Program-made: the position numbers and the translations under genes | Assembly: GCA_031280965.1 (NCBI GenBank) | Contig: JAITFZ010000014.1 | Coordinates: 1 to 64,000 of the forward strand | Reading direction: 5' to 3' | Length of the DNA stretch: 64,000 bases | Source: Oscillospiraceae bacterium | GTDB taxonomy: Bacteria > Bacillota > Clostridia > Oscillospirales > Ruminococcaceae | Notes under the pieces: model-generated | What the model saw: the letters and a program-made list of their open reading frames with translations, nothing else | What the model was told of the DNA's origin: nothing | The model's database searches: none | Shown here: positions 1 to 11,049 of the stretch, piece after piece | How positions within the stretch are numbered: position 1 is the first letter of the stretch | Layout of the letters: each line of letters begins with the position of its first letter

Positions 1-112
1 TACCTCCACGTGCTCTGTAGTGTGCCGGTGCCTCCAAATTAATTATAGCACACATAATAAAATCGCACTAATTCTGTTTCATACCTCGTTAGTGCCGGAA
101 AGGAATGGTCAT

Positions 113-3433
<3,321 letters not shown>

Positions 3434-3494
3434 ATTAGTGACTTAGTTGCATAATTAATTTTGAGTTGTATTAATATATAAAAGGAGTGTTCAT

Positions 3495-4280
3495 ATGAAT
3501 CAATCATTACAGGAAAAGGAAATTAAAAGTTTTTCCAACTTATGGAAGGGTGGGTACTTTGAAGGAGACCCTTTGAATCCAATCGCAACCTCCGGCTATG
3601 CACAGTTTGGTTTTATCAGTACACTTTATGCGACATACTTACTTTGTATAAAACCATACATTAATTCTGAAAGTGTAGCTCTTGAAATTGGACCGGGAAG
3701 GGGAGCATGGACAAAAGCAATGTTGCCCGCTAAAGAGATTTATGCATTAGATGCGCTTTCAGCGGAGCATAACGGTTTTTTTGAATACTTACCCCCCTCC
3801 GAGCATGTAAAATATTTTCAAGTAGATGATTTTTCTTGTAAAATGCTGCCGGAAAATCATTTTAGCTATATGTTCTCATTTGGATGTTTATGTCATGTTT
3901 CATTCGAAGGGATTACGCAATATGCTGTTAATATTTATCCAAAGTTAAAAAGCGGAGCGCATTGTTTTTGGCTCGTTGCAGATTATGAAAAGTATAATTA
4001 CGCAGTAAATAATCTTCATTTATTTAATTTTGAACAGACTGTTATACCAAAGAGGCGCAGATACTTTTTATTTCGATTGCTTTTAAGTCTGTATACTAAA
4101 AGAAAAAGACATAAAGTTTTAAGCATGGACGAAGATAACCAACCATCATCAAGCGGGAGGTGGTATAATGCCGGAGTTTTACGTACTTGTGCTATGCTTG
4201 AGAAAATCGGATATAAAATTATAGAGCCTGATGTTGAAGTAAATATGAGAGACCCGATTATTCATTTTATTAAGAGCTGA
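3495..4280 (+). CDS. Class I SAM-dependent methyltransferase
   Basis: 261-aa protein with a Rossmann methyltransferase motif I (ALEIGPGRGAWT) followed by an acidic motif II (IYALDALS). A later FGCLCHVSFEGI segment corresponds to the post-motif region. The substrate cannot be read. Its place inside a surface-polysaccharide gene set suggests methylation of a sugar or glycan, but that is inference. AAAGGAG precedes the ATG at 3495. Base composition is AT-richer than the three upstream genes. Its last 35 codons have a diverged second copy at 4419-4594, so a related gene once lay just downstream. Confidence 0.8.
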   Translation: MNQSLQEKEIKSFSNLWKGGYFEGDPLNPIATSGYAQFGFISTLYATYLLCIKPYINSESVALEIGPGRGAWTKAMLPAKEIYALDALSAEHNGFFEYLPPSEHVKYFQVDDFSCKMLPENHFSYMFSFGCLCHVSFEGITQYAVNIYPKLKSGAHCFWLVADYEKYNYAVNNLHLFNFEQTVIPKRRRYFLFRLLLSLYTKRKRHKVLSMDEDNQPSSSGRWYNAGVLRTCAMLEKIGYKIIEPDVEVNMRDPIIHFIKS

Positions 4281-4292
4281 TAAAACATAGGG

Positions 4293-4430
4293 GTGAAAAA
4301 AATGAAAGAATTGAAAAGCTATAAATCGTGGACAATATCGGATGAATTTTGGGAAGCAATTAAAGGTGAGCTTCCCACGCACAGGAGAGACCCTGAAAAA
4401 GAATACAAACGCAAGCCCGGAGGTGGTGCA
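4293..4430 (+). pseudogene. IS5-type transposase N-terminal fragment
   Basis: The open frame from 4293 encodes WTISDEFWEAIKGELP, then RRDPEKEYKRKPGGG. This resembles the N-terminal DUF4096-type segment of IS5-family transposases (W-x-I-x3-L-P ... KRKPGGG). It stops resembling a transposase at the GGG and runs into the methyltransferase remnant in a wrong frame, reaching TAG at 4487. No DDE catalytic core is present, so it is a dead fragment. The frame does have a GGGGTG sequence before its ATG, so a short product could still be made. Confidence 0.7.
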
Positions 4431-4594
4431 ATACCAGAGTTGAACGCACTTGCGATATATTTGAGAAAATCGGATATAAAATTATAGAGCCTGATATTGA
4501 AAACAACCCCATCTTCAAAGACCCGTGCAATATCACCCGCTACCTCGTAAACACCTACGTTGGCGAAAACTATGAATACATTTTACAAGAGTAA
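4419..4594 (+). pseudogene. Methyltransferase C-terminal remnant (paralogue of the upstream gene)
   Basis: Read in the frame ending at TAA 4592-4594, this stretch encodes RRWCNTRVERTCDIF followed by EKIGYKIIEPDIE and then ITRYLVNTYVGENYEYILQE. The first part matches the end of the methyltransferase at 3495-4280 (RWYNAGVLRTCAMLEKIGYKIIEPD) almost residue for residue. DNA identity is near complete over the AGAAAATCGGATATAAAATT part. It therefore looks like the tail of a second, related methyltransferase that lost its 5' part when the IS5-like fragment was joined to it at a GGAGGTGGT stretch. Confidence 0.75.
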
Positions 4595-4618
4595 ATTCTA
4601 TTTAAAAGGAGCCCCCCA

Positions 4619-6070
4619 ATGTCAGAAAATTTAAAAAACTCAGCCCCCGAAAAAGAAATCAACCTCAACCTAAAAATCCCGCCCGAACAGCAGGAAAGCA
4701 CGTTCTCAATGCGCGACTTGGTATTAACCCTTTACAACGCACGAAAAATATTTTTTATATGGTGTTTAATCGGTTTGTTACTCGGAACAATTGTTGCAGG
4801 TGCATATTATATAAGACAAACAAGAAGTAGTTTGCCTGTGCCTACTACCGGTGATGTATCTATCATTCTTACATTAAATTATCCCGGTGCAGAGGCGGGT
4901 TTGTTTCCCAATGGAGCTGGTTTTAATATACGTTCATTTTACGAAAAAGAGTTGTGGGAGAATACTATTAAAGCGGTTGGAAACTATAATATCACGCCGG
5001 CTGACGCAATGAGCGCGGTTAAAATCATGCGTTACAAACAAGAGCTTGATGAACACGGGCAGCCAATTACAGGAAGTGTACAAGACCAGTTGCTTTTGAA
5101 TACGCTTTTTGAATTGACTATACCTTCAGGCAGTACGATGTTTGCGAACGGAAGCGAGAAAGAGGCGTTTTTGCAGGCGTTTTGTGAAGTGTATAAAAAT
5201 TCAATCAACAGCAAGTATTTTAACGGAAACAATATAGGCATACTGTATAATCAAGAAATGAACAAATGGAATAATTTGCGCGTGGAAATAATATTGGACG
5301 CTTTCGATTTTGAAAAGAATTTCTCCGCGCTGCGTTCAAAATATTCGGACATGGAGACGTTTTTTAAGTCACTGTACGACGAAGACCCTCTGTACAGGTC
5401 GGCAGGCGGGAAGAGTTTCAATGATTTTGCCAATGATTTCAGAGATATTCGTATTAATGAGATTAGACCCTGGCAAGCGGCAATTAATGAAAACATATAT
5501 GTGCGTAATATAGACCGTTTAAAAAATGAATATCAAATTCAAATTAGTTTAATGCGCTTAAACCGTGAATATTCTTTGGAACTAATAGCCTCGTATAATG
5601 ATTTGTTGACTTCATTTCAACAGAAAGACGCAACAGACGGTTCGATTGTTTGGGATGCGGTTAATATAATGAATTATACTAAAACCGAAGCTGATACTGC
5701 GGCTGAATTGCAAAAGAAAATAAGCCAAATGGAATACAACATCAGAATGTTGGAAACGAATGAACAGGAACTCCGTGCGAATAGCCGCGAAGCTGAATCC
5801 GCTTTAACTGCTTTCATTGACGATTTAGAAAAGAATCAAGCAGAGCTCACTATGATGATTTATGATTATTATAGACAAGCAAACGAGCGTAACTCAGAAA
5901 ATTCTATTATATTCACCACGCCCAGAGTAACTCAAACAGAAGTAACGACAACAGGCGTAAGCACAACACGACTGCTTATGATTTTCATTGGGCTGGCGTT
6001 CGTGGGATTTGCGATTGGTTTCTGCGCGGCGTTTGTTAAAAAGTGGTGCTTCGCTGATTTGAGTGGGTAA
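4619..6070 (+). CDS. Wzz-like chain-length / polysaccharide co-polymerase membrane protein
   Basis: 483-aa protein with two membrane segments placed as in Wzz/CapA-type polysaccharide co-polymerases. The first is at about residues 45-65 (FIWCLIGLLLGTIVAGAYY) and the second near the C terminus (LLMIFIGLAFVGFAIGFCAA). Between them lies a long extracytoplasmic domain with a helical, coiled-coil-like region (about 290-420). The cytoplasmic end is short (KKWCFADLSG) and carries no tyrosine-kinase domain. It likely sets polymer length or supports export of the polysaccharide whose fucose comes from the genes above. AAAGGAG precedes the ATG at 4619. The family call rests on topology and context, not on a clear motif. 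Confidence 0.65.
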   Translation: MSENLKNSAPEKEINLNLKIPPEQQESTFSMRDLVLTLYNARKIFFIWCLIGLLLGTIVAGAYYIRQTRSSLPVPTTGDVSIILTLNYPGAEAGLFPNGAGFNIRSFYEKELWENTIKAVGNYNITPADAMSAVKIMRYKQELDEHGQPITGSVQDQLLLNTLFELTIPSGSTMFANGSEKEAFLQAFCEVYKNSINSKYFNGNNIGILYNQEMNKWNNLRVEIILDAFDFEKNFSALRSKYSDMETFFKSLYDEDPLYRSAGGKSFNDFANDFRDIRINEIRPWQAAINENIYVRNIDRLKNEYQIQISLMRLNREYSLELIASYNDLLTSFQQKDATDGSIVWDAVNIMNYTKTEADTAAELQKKISQMEYNIRMLETNEQELRANSREAESALTAFIDDLEKNQAELTMMIYDYYRQANERNSENSIIFTTPRVTQTEVTTTGVSTTRLLMIFIGLAFVGFAIGFCAAFVKKWCFADLSG

Positions 6071-6176
6071 TCGGCTTTGAAGGCGTAAATGTTGTCTTCT
6101 CATTTACCTTTGTCTGACAATAAGGGCAAAAATTTATGCCGTCCTTGATTAGTTTTTGACACTTAGAACACTTCAT
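6036..6176 (-). CDS. Small zinc-ribbon protein (46 aa)
   Basis: A short minus-strand frame that begins inside the end of the next gene (14-base overlap) and ends inside the 3' end of the Wzz-like gene on the other strand. It starts MKCSKCQKLIKDG and continues INFCPYCQTKVNEK, giving two C-x2-C pairs, a single minimal zinc ribbon. A strong AGGAGGG lies 7 to 8 bases before its ATG, which supports real translation. The role is unknown. The same C-x2-C-K-K-L-I-K type of sequence recurs as a remnant at 7455-7532, on the far side of the ISL3 remnant. Confidence 0.45.
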   Translation of the reverse strand: MKCSKCQKLIKDGINFCPYCQTKVNEKTTFTPSKPITHSNQRSTTF

Positions 6177-6510
6177 TCACTATCCCTCCTTTCACAATAG
6201 CTGACAATAATTCCGTAACCATAAACAGAGCCCTTGAAAGAAAAGCGAAAGCTATTATAACACCTCCGATAACGACACCGACAAGGAAAGGAATAGCAGA
6301 CTCCATTGTTGCCGCCATAATAATCCCGCCCCAAAGTGCAATGACACCAAAAATTATTTCTAACGCAAAAAATATTCCTGCAAAATTTTTAATGGTGTTT
6401 CCTGTAGGTGTGTTACTGCTTACAACAGACTCTGTTTTTATCGATTCGCCGCAATTTTGACAGAAAGTCATATCATTATCATTTTTTGTTCCACAGTTTT
6501 TGCAAAACAT
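6163..6510 (-). CDS. Zinc-ribbon membrane protein
   Basis: 115 aa. An N-terminal zinc ribbon (MFCKNCGTKNDN, then MTFCQNCGESIK; two C-x2-C pairs) is followed by two hydrophobic segments at about residues 41-70 and 74-98 (FFALEIIFGVIALWGGIIMA and VGVVIGGVIIAFAFLS). This zinc_ribbon_2 plus membrane layout is common in Firmicutes but has no single known function. AAGGAGGG lies before its ATG. It is followed by, and overlaps, the 46-aa zinc-ribbon gene, so both are probably made from one transcript. Confidence 0.7.
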   Translation of the reverse strand: MFCKNCGTKNDNDMTFCQNCGESIKTESVVSSNTPTGNTIKNFAGIFFALEIIFGVIALWGGIIMAATMESAIPFLVGVVIGGVIIAFAFLSRALFMVTELLSAIVKGGIVNEVF

Positions 6511-6572
6511 AGAAATCCCTCCTTGAAAAATTGTTTAATTGTTGTATAATTGAACCGAAAGGCGGTGATTTT

Positions 6573-7447
6573 GTGGACATATCAGCACAATTATTTGAAT
6601 TTGCTTTAGGTATTGAGAAACCTGTTTTTATCGAAAAAATCGAGTTTGATAAACAAGACGGTGAACTGCACATACACATGAATTTCGAGCGTGGCGGCAA
6701 ATTTACGTGTCCCGCTTGCGGTAAAGTTGAATGTTCAGTTCATGATACGACTGAAAAGACATGGCGGCAAGAGATGTCATTTTTGCAACGCCCGGCAAGG
6801 ACGCCGAAACAATAGCAAGATTTTCTGAAGAATTGCAAGAACACGGCGGTGATTCCGATGAGATAACCGAGGTCAGCATGGATATGTCCCCAGCTTTCAT
6901 TTCCGGAGTTGGCAAAAATTTGCCGAACGCAAGCATTACTTTTGATAAGTTTCATGTGGTTAAGCAACTAAACGAGGCCATCGACGAAATCCGTCGAAAT
7001 GAGCAAAAAATCAATCCTTGCCTTAAGGGCTCGCGGTACATTTGGCTGAAAAATCCTGCAAACCTTACTGCTCGTCAGCAAAGCAACTTAAAAACACTAT
7101 CCAAAGAAAACCTCAGGCTCTCAAGAGCTTATCAAATGAAACTGACTTTTCAAGATATTTACCGATATATTTCTGACAAGAGAACGGCTGATTTTGCAAT
7201 TCAAAAATGGTTATCATGGGCGGTTCGCTCAAGATTAGAACCGATTAAAAAATTTGCAAAAATGCTCAAAGCTCACTACAAGGGTGTTTTAAGATATTTC
7301 GACAGTAGACTGACTGCAGGTTTGTCCGAAAGTATCAATTCAAGAATCCAAGAAGTCAAACGCCGTGCCAAAGGCTTCCGTAACATTGATAACTTCATCA
7401 GTATGGTTTATCTTGAATGTTCAAACTTGGAGCTTCCTGCATTTTGA
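6573..7447 (+). pseudogene. ISL3-family transposase with internal deletion
   Basis: The 5' part (GTG 6573 to about 6763) encodes the N-terminal zinc finger of ISL3 transposases (FTCPACGKVECSVHDTTEKT, then WR). The 3' part (about 6764-7447, another frame) encodes the C-terminal DDE region: PGKDAETIARF, ITEVSMDMSPAF, NASITFDKFHVVKQLN and a closing GLSESINSRIQEVKRRAKGF. Family members are about 400 aa. Here the helix-turn-helix region and the first catalytic Asp are missing, deleted between TWR and RDVIFAT with a frame change. The element cannot transpose by itself. I did not find convincing terminal inverted repeats. Confidence 0.85.
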
Positions 7448-7454
7448 GAGGGTT

Positions 7455-7532
7455 TTACTCCAGTTTAGCTCTGCAGTGTCCGCAAAACTTGACGTTTGGT
7501 TTAATTAGTTTCTTGCATTGTGGGCAGGTTGC
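7455..7532 (-). pseudogene. Zinc-ribbon protein C-terminal remnant
   Basis: The minus strand encodes VATCPQCKKLIKPNVKF, then CGHCRAKLE and a stop (TAA complement at 7455-7457). That is a zinc ribbon with two C-x2-C pairs, closely like the 46-aa protein at 6036-6176. No start codon with a ribosome binding site is visible upstream in frame, so it is best read as the end of a broken gene. It abuts the 3' end of the ISL3 remnant. Confidence 0.4.
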
Positions 7533-7627
7533 TACCCTGTCAGAATAGCGAAGAGCTAAAAAAACTGATAATAGTATGTAAGGAATTTTACAATAAAAAA
7601 ATCTACCGAGAAGGAGGTGAATATCTA

Positions 7628-8391
7628 ATGCAAAGCAAGTATGGGGATTTAAGTGCTGCCGAACTGCGTGAATTGTGCTTAAAAGACGAACTCGATGCTG
7701 CTCAAATGAGTTTAGAAGAGTTAGAAAAGCTGTTTGGCTACGAGTCGGAACTTGACGACCCGCAGGCAGAAATCCTTATTTTCTGCTCAAAGGGTTTTGA
7801 TAAGTTCGATAAATACCGCAAAGATATTCGTAAACCTTCTTTGAAGAAGATTTACCGGGAGAACAACATCGATGAACGCAGACGTGCGACCAAGCCTGCT
7901 TTGCGTGTATTGAAGATGGCGGCAACAATTGCGATTATAATTACGCTCACGGCGTTTACGGCACAGGCTGTGGTCATAACTTGTTTGAGTACGTTCGTGA
8001 TTGGTTCTATGACAGGGACACTGTTGGAGTGTTGGTTCATGAGCCAGATGATGAACTTGGCGTTGACTTGCGAGAAATTCGTACCACTTCCGCCACCGAA
8101 GACGACCCCTCCGATGAACCGCCCGAAGATGAGTTCGTGTTTCTTGATTTCGAGCGGTTGGAGGATATTGATGAGGTTTGGTTGTCAAGGGTGAGCCGGG
8201 TGTTGGTGGATGGGTATGAGTTTGTTTATGCTGATTATATGAAATTTGAAGGGGATACGGTTTTTAAGGTTTATTTTATGAACGTGAACGAAGATTTCGT
8301 GTCATTAGACATACAAGACACACCTATGTTATACGTCGAACGTGAGAATTACGGCGACGTAGAAACAGTTGTGATAGGTGACATTCCTTAA
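7628..8391 (+). pseudogene. Frameshifted single-pass membrane protein
   Basis: The first frame starts at ATG 7628 after GAAGGAGGTGAATATCTA and encodes a soluble N-terminal part (about 90 aa) then a membrane segment (MAATIAIIITLTAFTAQAV). At about 7966-7975 the frame must shift for the sense to continue: the downstream frame reads GHNLFEYVRDWFYD and runs to 8391, with the acidic DDPSDEPPEDEF and a final domain ending YGDVETVVIGDIP. The layout (short cytoplasmic part, one membrane span, outer domain) is like Clostridial DUF4367/DUF4179-type anti-sigma-related proteins. No sigma factor gene is next to it. Either the gene is broken or there is a sequencing error of one base. Confidence 0.6.
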
Positions 8392-8398
8392 CCTCATA

Positions 8399-8429
8399 AC
8401 AAAACCCACACCGTAACCGTGTGGGTTTT
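8399..8429 (+). terminator. Rho-independent terminator (copy 1 of a near-identical pair)
   Basis: AAAACCCACAC, a 7-base loop and GTGTGGGTTTT form an 11-bp stem ending in a T run, just after the stop at 8391. The sequence also works in the other direction for the ATPase gene that ends at 8438. A copy differing by one base lies at 11012-11041. Confidence 0.8.
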
Positions 8430-8437
8430 CCAACTAT

Positions 8438-9736
8438 CTACATAAAATCAACCCCGATTGCATAAAGCGGCACATTTATCAACTGGTCTTCCCAGCGATA
8501 ATCTCTCATAGAAGTGCGCAGGGCAATTATGGGTTTATACTTTTCACTGTACACTTTCAAACTTTTGCTCTGTAAATTTTCCTCAGCTTTGACTTCAAGC
8601 GGGTACACATCAGAATCATTCTTAAAAACAAAATCGACTTCAGCCTTGCCGCTACTGCTCCAGTAATGAGGCGTTATGCCGTTCGCAATCATCTCTTGCA
8701 ACACATACTGCTCGGTTAATGAACCTTTGAACTCCTCAAAAATTCGATTACCCTCAAGCAGCGTTTTCACATCAAGCTCGGACATCGCACTAAGCAACCC
8801 GACATCGTGAATAAAAATCTTAAAGAAGTCAGTTTCATAGTTTTTTAGCGGAATCCCCGGCTTGCTGATTTGTTTGACCTTATAAATCAAGCCGCAATCC
8901 AAGAGCCATTGAAATGCGATTTCATAGTCTTTCAACCGGGAACCTTTCTGAACAATCCCCGGAGAGAATTTCTTATTCTCTCTTGCGAGTTGCGTGGGAA
9001 CGCTCTCCCAGACGCTTCGCACACGCGGAATTTGTATTGTCGGGACGTGCTTAGAGAAGTCCTGCTCGTAGGTGAACAGAATTTGTCGGTGGATTTTACG
9101 CACCTCGCCATAATCACCGCTGTCTACATACTCCTGAACACCTTCGGGCATACCGCCGATATAATAATACTTTCGCAGGTAGTCAATGAACTTCGTCTTA
9201 AAAGCCGTAATCAGTTTCCAATCTCTTTGGCAGTCCTCCTTGCGGAGCAGCTCTACAAGACTTTCTTCGCCGACAGCTTCTAAAAACTCGCAGAAGTTTA
9301 ATGGGTAGAGATTGCAGAAATCAACTTTACCCACAGGAAATGAAGTCCCCTTGTGCATAGCTACTCCGAGCAATGAGCCACCCGCAACAATCGCATATTC
9401 GGGCGCGTTCTCGTAGAAATACTTCAACGAAGCTAATGCTTTCGGCACTTCCTGCACTTCATCGAAAATAATCAGCGTGGTTTGAGGCTTGATTTTTACG
9501 CTTGCCTCAAGTTGCAAGCCGTCAATCAAGCGTGGAATATGATAATCGCCATCGAACAGAATTTGCATCCGCTCATTATTATCGAAGTTGATATACGCCA
9601 CATTCTCGAAGTGAGTCCTACCGAACTCCTTCATAAGCCATGTCTTGCCGACCTGTCTCGCACCTCTGATAATCAGTGGTTTTCGCTTCCTTGCGTTTTT
9701 CCAATTGATTAAATAATCCATTAAATATCGTTTCAT
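8438..9736 (-). CDS. AAA ATPase with C-terminal DUF4143
   Basis: 432 aa from the ATG at 9736, chosen because AGAGGTG lies just before it; the frame stays open another 290 bases but the domain starts at MKRYLMDYLINW. The Walker A is GARQVGKTW (about residues 24-32). Walker B is LIIFDEVQEVP and the sensor region is AIVAGGSLLGVA. The C-terminal half carries DUF4143 with a PD-(D/E)xK-like end (EVDFVFKNDSDVYPLEVKAE). Such proteins are widespread, often horizontally moved, and of uncertain function. It lies divergent from the AbrB/PIN pair. A TTGCTT-17-TATAAT promoter faces it. Confidence 0.88.
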   Translation of the reverse strand: MKRYLMDYLINWKNARKRKPLIIRGARQVGKTWLMKEFGRTHFENVAYINFDNNERMQILFDGDYHIPRLIDGLQLEASVKIKPQTTLIIFDEVQEVPKALASLKYFYENAPEYAIVAGGSLLGVAMHKGTSFPVGKVDFCNLYPLNFCEFLEAVGEESLVELLRKEDCQRDWKLITAFKTKFIDYLRKYYYIGGMPEGVQEYVDSGDYGEVRKIHRQILFTYEQDFSKHVPTIQIPRVRSVWESVPTQLARENKKFSPGIVQKGSRLKDYEIAFQWLLDCGLIYKVKQISKPGIPLKNYETDFFKIFIHDVGLLSAMSELDVKTLLEGNRIFEEFKGSLTEQYVLQEMIANGITPHYWSSSGKAEVDFVFKNDSDVYPLEVKAEENLQSKSLKVYSEKYKPIIALRTSMRDYRWEDQLINVPLYAIGVDFM

Positions 9737-9755
9737 TCGCATCACCTCTGTTATT

Positions 9756-9784
9756 ATTATATACGATAATCTCAATAAAAGCAA
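9756..9784 (-). promoter_or_regulatory. Sigma-A type promoter of the AAA ATPase
   Basis: On the minus strand TTGCTT (9784-9779) is followed after 17 bases by TATAAT (9761-9756), about 20 bases before the chosen start codon. Confidence 0.65.
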
Positions 9785-9922
9785 GGACTTTATGAAAATA
9801 TTCGCAAAATCAGGAACGACTATTGCGCGAATCGTAAGGTTACCGTATGCCTTGAAGATACAAAATCCGCACGGCGGGAACGGGACGTATGTTAATTTTA
9901 AGTTAGAATTTCTGAAAAAGTC

Positions 9923-9951
9923 TTGACAAAAGCCGCTTGGCAGTGTATAAT
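9923..9951 (+). promoter_or_regulatory. Consensus sigma-A promoter of the toxin-antitoxin pair
   Basis: A perfect TTGACA (9923-9928), 17-base spacer and TATAAT (9946-9951) precede the antitoxin start at 10008. The following CCAATGGAAGTAAGGAATACATTG segment is a partly symmetric sequence where an AbrB-type autorepressor could bind (inference). Confidence 0.8.
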
Positions 9952-10007
9952 GGATATACCAATGGAAGTAAGGAATACATTGTGCGTTTAAATAAGGGGG
10001 CTTTTTT

Positions 10008-10280
10008 ATGGAACTCGCAAAAATCACATCTAAAGGGCAGATTACAATTCCTGTCTACGTCAGAAAGAAACTCGGCGTAAATGAGGGTGATAAGCTGTTA
10101 TTCATTGAGGAAGACGGGCGTATTTTCGTTGCTAATTCCACAATGATTGCTTTGCGTGAAGCACAAGCAGCGTTCGCAGGGGAAGCAGAGCGGCTCGGAC
10201 TTAAAGACGAGGACGATGTTGTTGATATGATTAAGGAATTTCGCAAGGAAAGGAAACAACGCAATGCGAGTAATGGTTGA
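10008..10280 (+). CDS. AbrB/SpoVT-type antitoxin
   Basis: 90 aa. The N-terminal swapped-hairpin DNA-binding domain is clear: AKITSKGQITIPVYVRKKLG, then EGDKLLFIEEDGRIFV. The C-terminal helix (about 45-90, charged) probably binds the toxin. It overlaps the PIN-domain gene by 17 bases, the usual arrangement of a type II toxin-antitoxin operon. AbrB-type antitoxins normally repress their own promoter, here the consensus promoter at 9923. Confidence 0.85.
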   Translation: MELAKITSKGQITIPVYVRKKLGVNEGDKLLFIEEDGRIFVANSTMIALREAQAAFAGEAERLGLKDEDDVVDMIKEFRKERKQRNASNG

Positions 10281-10674
10281 TACTAATGTGCTCTTCTCAG
10301 CGTTATTGTTTCCATCACCAAACATGACAAGCATTTTTGATGAAATAGCTTTAAATCATAAACTTGTTATATGCTCTTATGTATTAGAGGAACTGCACGG
10401 AACGACAGCAGAGAAATTCCCCGACAAAGTAGCCAATGTTGAAAGGTTGCTTTCAAAAATGAGCTATGAGCTTGCCTATACACCGAAAATCATTGATGAA
10501 TCCTTGTTTGAGATTAGAGATATGGACGATTATCCTGTACTCTATACGGCGATTATGGAAGATATAGACATCCTCATTACGGGTGATAACGATTACTTTG
10601 ACGAAAAGCTAAGCGTTGAGAAGCCGTTAATCTTGAAACCACGGCAGTTAAAAGAGTTATTTATTCAGCAATAA
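10264..10674 (+). CDS. PIN-domain toxin, COG1569 type
   Basis: 136 aa with the PIN ribonuclease layout: MVDTNVLFSALLFP holds the first metal-binding Asp, SYVLEELHG the Glu, and DILITGDNDYF the later Asp residues. These are the acidic residues expected in a VapC-like RNase. The C-terminal end (ILKPRQLKEL) fits the family known as putative toxin-antitoxin system toxin component, PIN family. It is translated from within the antitoxin gene and shares its promoter. Confidence 0.85.
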   Translation: MRVMVDTNVLFSALLFPSPNMTSIFDEIALNHKLVICSYVLEELHGTTAEKFPDKVANVERLLSKMSYELAYTPKIIDESLFEIRDMDDYPVLYTAIMEDIDILITGDNDYFDEKLSVEKPLILKPRQLKELFIQQ

Positions 10675-10691
10675 AAATAATAAATCCGATT

Positions 10692-10721
10692 AGGGAGTGT
10701 TTGAAAAAACGCTCCCTTTTT
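10692..10721 (+). terminator. Rho-independent terminator after the TA pair
   Basis: GGGAGTGTTT, GAAA loop, AAACGCTCCC, then TTTTT; a 10-bp stem with one G-T pair 20 bases after the toxin stop codon. Confidence 0.85.
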
Positions 10722-10747
10722 CTATTCCAAAAGGAGGGATAAAACTA

Positions 10748-11000
10748 ATGGACAACATTTCCGTTTGCCGATAAAATGACCGATAAAGTGACCGGTAAAA
10801 TAGTAAACGGCGAGAAAGAGTTCTATGAATCGTTGTTGTTAAATTTGGCAGGCGGTGAATGGTTTTCTAATTCGCAAGTGCGTGATGTTGCGGAAATATC
10901 CGAAATAAGTGCGAAAAGATACCTGCAAAATCTGACCGAAAAGGGTCTTCTTGTTGTGCAAGAGGAACGAAAGAGCCGGAAATATAAACTCGTCGATTAA
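10748..11000 (+). pseudogene. Winged-helix regulator fragment, frameshifted at its start
   Basis: The only good ribosome binding site (AAAGGAGGG) points to the ATG at 10748, but that frame stops after 8 codons. One base later the sense continues as FADKMTDKVTGKIVNG and runs to 11000 with a helix-turn-helix (SNSQVRDVAEISEISAKRYL, then LTEKGLL). TDKVT-type linkers followed by a small winged helix occur at the C termini of AlbA-type ATP-binding regulators in Clostridia, so this may be what remains of one. A 74-aa product could start at ATG 10776, but without a ribosome binding site. Confidence 0.5.
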
Positions 11001-11011
11001 ATAAAGACCAA

Positions 11012-11041
11012 ACAAAACCCACACCGCAACCGTGTGGGTTT
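11012..11041 (+). terminator. Rho-independent terminator (copy 2 of the pair)
   Basis: AACCCACAC (11016-11024), 7-base loop, GTGTGGGTT (11032-11040). It differs from the copy at 8399-8429 in one loop base. It can serve the fragment to its left and the minus-strand fragment to its right. Confidence 0.75.
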
Positions 11042-11049
11042 CGCCATAT

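Noticed and set aside
20..112. 31-codon N-terminal extension of GDP-fucose synthase
   Set aside because: No ribosome binding site at base 20, and the family begins just before the Rossmann motif.
9792..9926. 44-codon plus-strand frame with AAGGA shortly before its ATG
   Set aside because: It has no recognisable sequence, its stop lies in the -35 box of the TA promoter, and it lies in the divergent promoter region. Coding is not supported.
9737..10027. N-terminal extension of the AAA ATPase frame by about 97 codons
   Set aside because: The extension covers the promoter of the ATPase and the divergent TA promoter, and a ribosome binding site points to the ATG at 9736.
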